A stretch of 64,000 nucleotides of DNA from Pseudomonadota bacterium (lineage in GTDB: Bacteria > Pseudomonadota > Gammaproteobacteria > Burkholderiales > Ferrovaceae), in the NCBI GenBank assembly GCA_021832305.1, contig JAKBLB010000008.1, forward strand, positions 2,538-66,537. Reading direction: 5' to 3'. Below the pieces are notes generated by a model. The model was not told the DNA's origin. It worked only from the letters and a program-made list of their open reading frames with translations, and did not search any database. The first letter of the stretch is position 1, and every line of letters begins with the position of its first letter. The translations under genes and the position numbers were made by a program. Of the stretch, positions 61,252 through 64,000 are shown piece after piece.

Positions 61252-62609
61252 TAGAGCAAGTCAACCAACTCGCCACGCAGGGTGTGGGGGGCCGTGGCCG
61301 TGATGCGTACGTCGACGAAATGACCGATCAGTCGTTCTCCGCCGGGAAAGTTCACCACGCGGTTATTATCCGTTCGTCCCCTCAATTCCAGCGTATGGCG
61401 GCGCGCATGCCCATCCACCAGAATGCGCTGACGGGTGCCTACCATGGTCGTACTGATTTCAAAGGCACGGGCATCGGTTTGAGCCAGCAGGGCTTGGAGT
61501 CGTGCCCGTTTGACTTCCAATGGGACGGTGTCCGGCAGATCGGCGGCCGGGGTGCCTGGGCGGGGGCTATACATGAAGCCATAACTGCCATCGAACCCCA
61601 CCTCTTCGATCAACTGCAGCGTTGCGGCAAAATCCTCATCGGTTTCGCCGGGGAAGCCGATGATGAAGTCGCTGGTCAAGGACAAACCGGGTTTGGCCCG
61701 ACGCAGGGCAGCCACGGTTTCCTTGTAGGATTCCACGGTATAGCCCCGCTTCATGGTCGCCAGAATGCGGTTGGAACCCGACTGGACGGGCAGATGGATC
61801 TGGCTGGCCAGTTTGTGCAACCGGCCGTGGGCAGCGATCAGGGAGGGCGTCACCTCCAGCGGGTGACTGGTGGTGTAGCGAACCCGTTCGATCCCCTCGA
61901 GGGCACAGACCTCTGTCAGGAGATATGCGAAATCCAGATCTGCGCCGGAGTTTTGCAGGTGTAGCCAGGCATTGACGTTTTGTCCGAGCAGGGTGACTTC
62001 CCGGACCCCCTGGCGGGCCAGGAGACGGATTTCCTCCAGAACGGCCTCGGGCGGTCGGGAGAACTCTTCTCCGCGTGTATAGGGCACAACGCAAAAACTG
62101 CAATACTTGCTGCACCCTTCCATGATGGAAACGAAAGCCGTGGGGCCTTCAACCCGGGCTGCAGGCAAGGCATCGAATTTTTCGATTTCCGGAAAGGAGA
62201 TGTCGAGTTGGTGGTGTCCGGAGCGCTGGCGTTGGCGCATCAGTTCGGGCAGACGATGGAGGGTTTGGGGCCCGAATACCACGTCCACATAGGGGGCGCG
62301 GTCCAACAAGGCCTGGCCTTCCTGGCTGGCCACGCATCCGCCGACGGCAATCACCACGCCGGGTTGGGCCAATTTGAATTCGTGGGCCCGTCCCAGTTCG
62401 GAAAAAAACTTTTCCTCGGCTTTTTCGCGTACCGAACAGGTATTGAAGATGATCAGGTCGGCGCCTGCCATGTCCTCGGTGGGTTCCATGGCATGGGATT
62501 GTTGGAGCAATGCAAGTATCTTCTCCGAGTCATAGACATTCATCTGACAGCCGAAGGTTTTGATGTGGACCTTTCGGCCCGGAGATGTGAGCGGGGTGGT
62601 GGAATTCAT
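61251..62609 (-). CDS. miaB: tRNA-2-methylthio-N6-dimethylallyladenosine synthase
   Basis: [14 protein letters not shown]; radical [24 protein letters not shown]. Confidence 0.97.
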   Translation of the reverse strand: MNSTTPLTSPGRKVHIKTFGCQMNVYDSEKILALLQQSHAMEPTEDMAGADLIIFNTCSVREKAEEKFFSELGRAHEFKLAQPGVVIAVGGCVASQEGQALLDRAPYVDVVFGPQTLHRLPELMRQRQRSGHHQLDISFPEIEKFDALPAARVEGPTAFVSIMEGCSKYCSFCVVPYTRGEEFSRPPEAVLEEIRLLARQGVREVTLLGQNVNAWLHLQNSGADLDFAYLLTEVCALEGIERVRYTTSHPLEVTPSLIAAHGRLHKLASQIHLPVQSGSNRILATMKRGYTVESYKETVAALRRAKPGLSLTSDFIIGFPGETDEDFAATLQLIEEVGFDGSYGFMYSPRPGTPAADLPDTVPLEVKRARLQALLAQTDARAFEISTTMVGTRQRILVDGHARRHTLELRGRTDNNRVVNFPGGERLIGHFVDVRITATAPHTLRGELVDLL

Positions 62610-62645
62610 TGAAACGGCGATGTGACCTATGGAAATAGAGAGTGT

Positions 62646-63224
62646 TCAGAACGGGTTCCAGGTTTTTTCCGGGGTGTAGTGCATGTAACCGACACTGGCG
62701 CCTTCACGCAGACCCACGCCCAGTCGGATCGGGGCCAGGATGACATCGCCCCGTTGCTGGTAGTTGATGCCGGCGCCGCCGATAAAGTAGAGACTGCCGT
62801 CGACGCCGGGGTAGCGCTGGAAAATGTCATTGGTGGAGGGCAGATGATAGACCAGAACGAACACCTTGGTGGCATCTCCTCCCAGGTCAAAACCGACGGA
62901 CGGACCGGTCCAGTAGACTTTGCGTGCAGCTCCGTCCTTCATGATCAGGTCGCCATTCCCATAACGCAGCCCGACAGCGATGGCACCGGCGACTTCTTCA
63001 CCCTTGATGTAGCCATTGGGGCGTCCTTTCTCACGAAAGGCTTTCTCGATCAATTTGGCCAATCCTTCCGTGGTCTGGCCAAAAAACTGGCTGGCGTCCT
63101 TGACGATGGCGTCCTGATCAAAGGTCTGCTCTCCCTGGGTCGGCGCCGCGCTGACCAGTAATGGGAAAAAACCGAACAACACGAACCAGAGACGTACCAG
63201 AGAGCGGTGAATCATGGGAACCAT
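62646..63224 (-). CDS. DUF1134/EipA-like periplasmic protein
   Basis: Signal peptide; YWTGPSVGFDLGGDATKVFVLVYHL...FIGGAGINYQQRGDVILAPIRLGVGLREGASVGYMHYT. Confidence 0.8.
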   Translation of the reverse strand: MVPMIHRSLVRLWFVLFGFFPLLVSAAPTQGEQTFDQDAIVKDASQFFGQTTEGLAKLIEKAFREKGRPNGYIKGEEVAGAIAVGLRYGNGDLIMKDGAARKVYWTGPSVGFDLGGDATKVFVLVYHLPSTNDIFQRYPGVDGSLYFIGGAGINYQQRGDVILAPIRLGVGLREGASVGYMHYTPEKTWNPF

Positions 63225-63320
63225 CCTTGGGTTTTGTGGGTGAACAGGGTCATCATACCAAAAAATATTGAATCAGGGGCTTGAGGAAAGTCCGGTCAAG
63301 GGTTAAAATGCACCGCTTGT

Positions 63321-63397
<77 letters not shown>

Positions 63398-63417
63398 CCC
63401 CTCCGAATTGACAGCCT

Positions 63418-63813
63418 TCAGATTTTGATGATGGTGTCGCCATAGAGAGCCACAAGAGGGTCGTGAGTCATCAGGCGCATAGGTTCGACAAGCGCTTGGG
63501 CGACAAGTATGCGGTCAAACGGGTCTTGATGGTGAGCGGGTAACTCTTCAACGGCTGCCGCATGTTCTGCTTCGACCGGCAGGAATCGATAACCGGATTC
63601 CTGGAAATGACGTAGGGCATCTCGACCAGAAACCGGCATATCACCGCGAGCCAAAGAATGCTTGATCGCAATTTCCCAGACATTCGCAACACTGATCCAA
63701 ACGGTCGTATTGGGCGACTTGATCAAGTCCCGCGCTTTCTGTGACAGTTTTGGGCTGTCCGTGATTGCCCACAGGGCAACATGGGTATCAAGGAGAAGGT
63801 TCAGGACGTACAC
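63418..63813 (-). CDS. vapC: VapC-type PIN-domain toxin
   Basis: LLLDTHVALWAITDSPKLSQKARDLI...VWEIAIKHSLARG...DPFDRILVAQAL; GTG start at 63813 proposed. Confidence 0.88.
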   Translation of the reverse strand: MYVLNLLLDTHVALWAITDSPKLSQKARDLIKSPNTTVWISVANVWEIAIKHSLARGDMPVSGRDALRHFQESGYRFLPVEAEHAAAVEELPAHHQDPFDRILVAQALVEPMRLMTHDPLVALYGDTIIKI

Positions 63814-64000
63814 CTCCACCCATGAATAACCGAGCCACTTCATCATTGTGCGTGTCGATACTGTCAGGCACTTCAAACAACCCCCTGGCTATACCAAGAC
63901 GCTGACCTGTCGGTGCACTATTCATGGGTACCAATCTGGCCGCAGGATGACCATTGCGCGCAATGATGATTTCACGTTCCCGGCCTTGCTCGATGTCTTC
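63788..64000 (-). CDS. Phd/YefM-type antitoxin, 5' end outside the window
   Basis: Minus-strand translation EDIEQGREREIIIARNGHPAARLVPMNSAPTGQRLGIARGLFEVPDSIDTHNDEVARLFMGGGVRPEPSP-stop; overlaps the toxin start by 26 nt. Confidence 0.8.
   Translation of the reverse strand, partial: EDIEQGREREIIIARNGHPAARLVPMNSAPTGQRLGIARGLFEVPDSIDTHNDEVARLFMGGGVRPEPSP

Overview
This 64 kb bacterial window looks betaproteobacterial by gene content and order (inference; no taxonomic search was run). It has three parts. (1) Positions 1-5.7 kb: the 3' part of a multiheme TsdA-like cytochrome c gene, and a minus-strand group encoding a 1164-aa PEP-CTERM protein with about 11 internal repeats, a small lipoprotein and a second PEP-CTERM protein. 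(2) Positions 6.2-26.1 kb: a complete H2-oxidation locus in the order known from Ralstonia eutropha: hoxKGZ, hoxMLOQRTV, hypABFCDE, hoxABCJ, hoxN. The small subunit has the six-cysteine signature of O2-tolerant membrane-bound hydrogenases. The same locus encodes a regulatory H2 sensor with its kinase and NtrC-type regulator, but no hypX. A consensus sigma-54 promoter precedes hoxK. A strong intrinsic terminator followed by a second sigma-54-like promoter lies between hoxZ and hoxM. (3) Positions 26.2-64 kb: a DUF433/DUF5615 toxin-antitoxin-like pair with overlapping palindromes at its promoter, tRNA-Leu(CAA), then mostly housekeeping genes (queA-tgt-yajC-secDF, purB-mnmA, icd, smpB-ratA-rnfH, selO-yhhQ-mutM, glyQS, dsbB-lnt-corC-ybeY-phoH-miaB). 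This part also holds a convergent type II restriction-modification pair, a MarR/CDGSH divergent pair with a candidate operator, tRNA-Met and a partial Phd/VapC-type toxin-antitoxin module. I see no clearly undescribed multigene system. The best leads are the two-promoter architecture of the hydrogenase regulon, the mosaic PEP-CTERM repeat protein, the multiheme TsdA fusion and the overlapping R-M pair.
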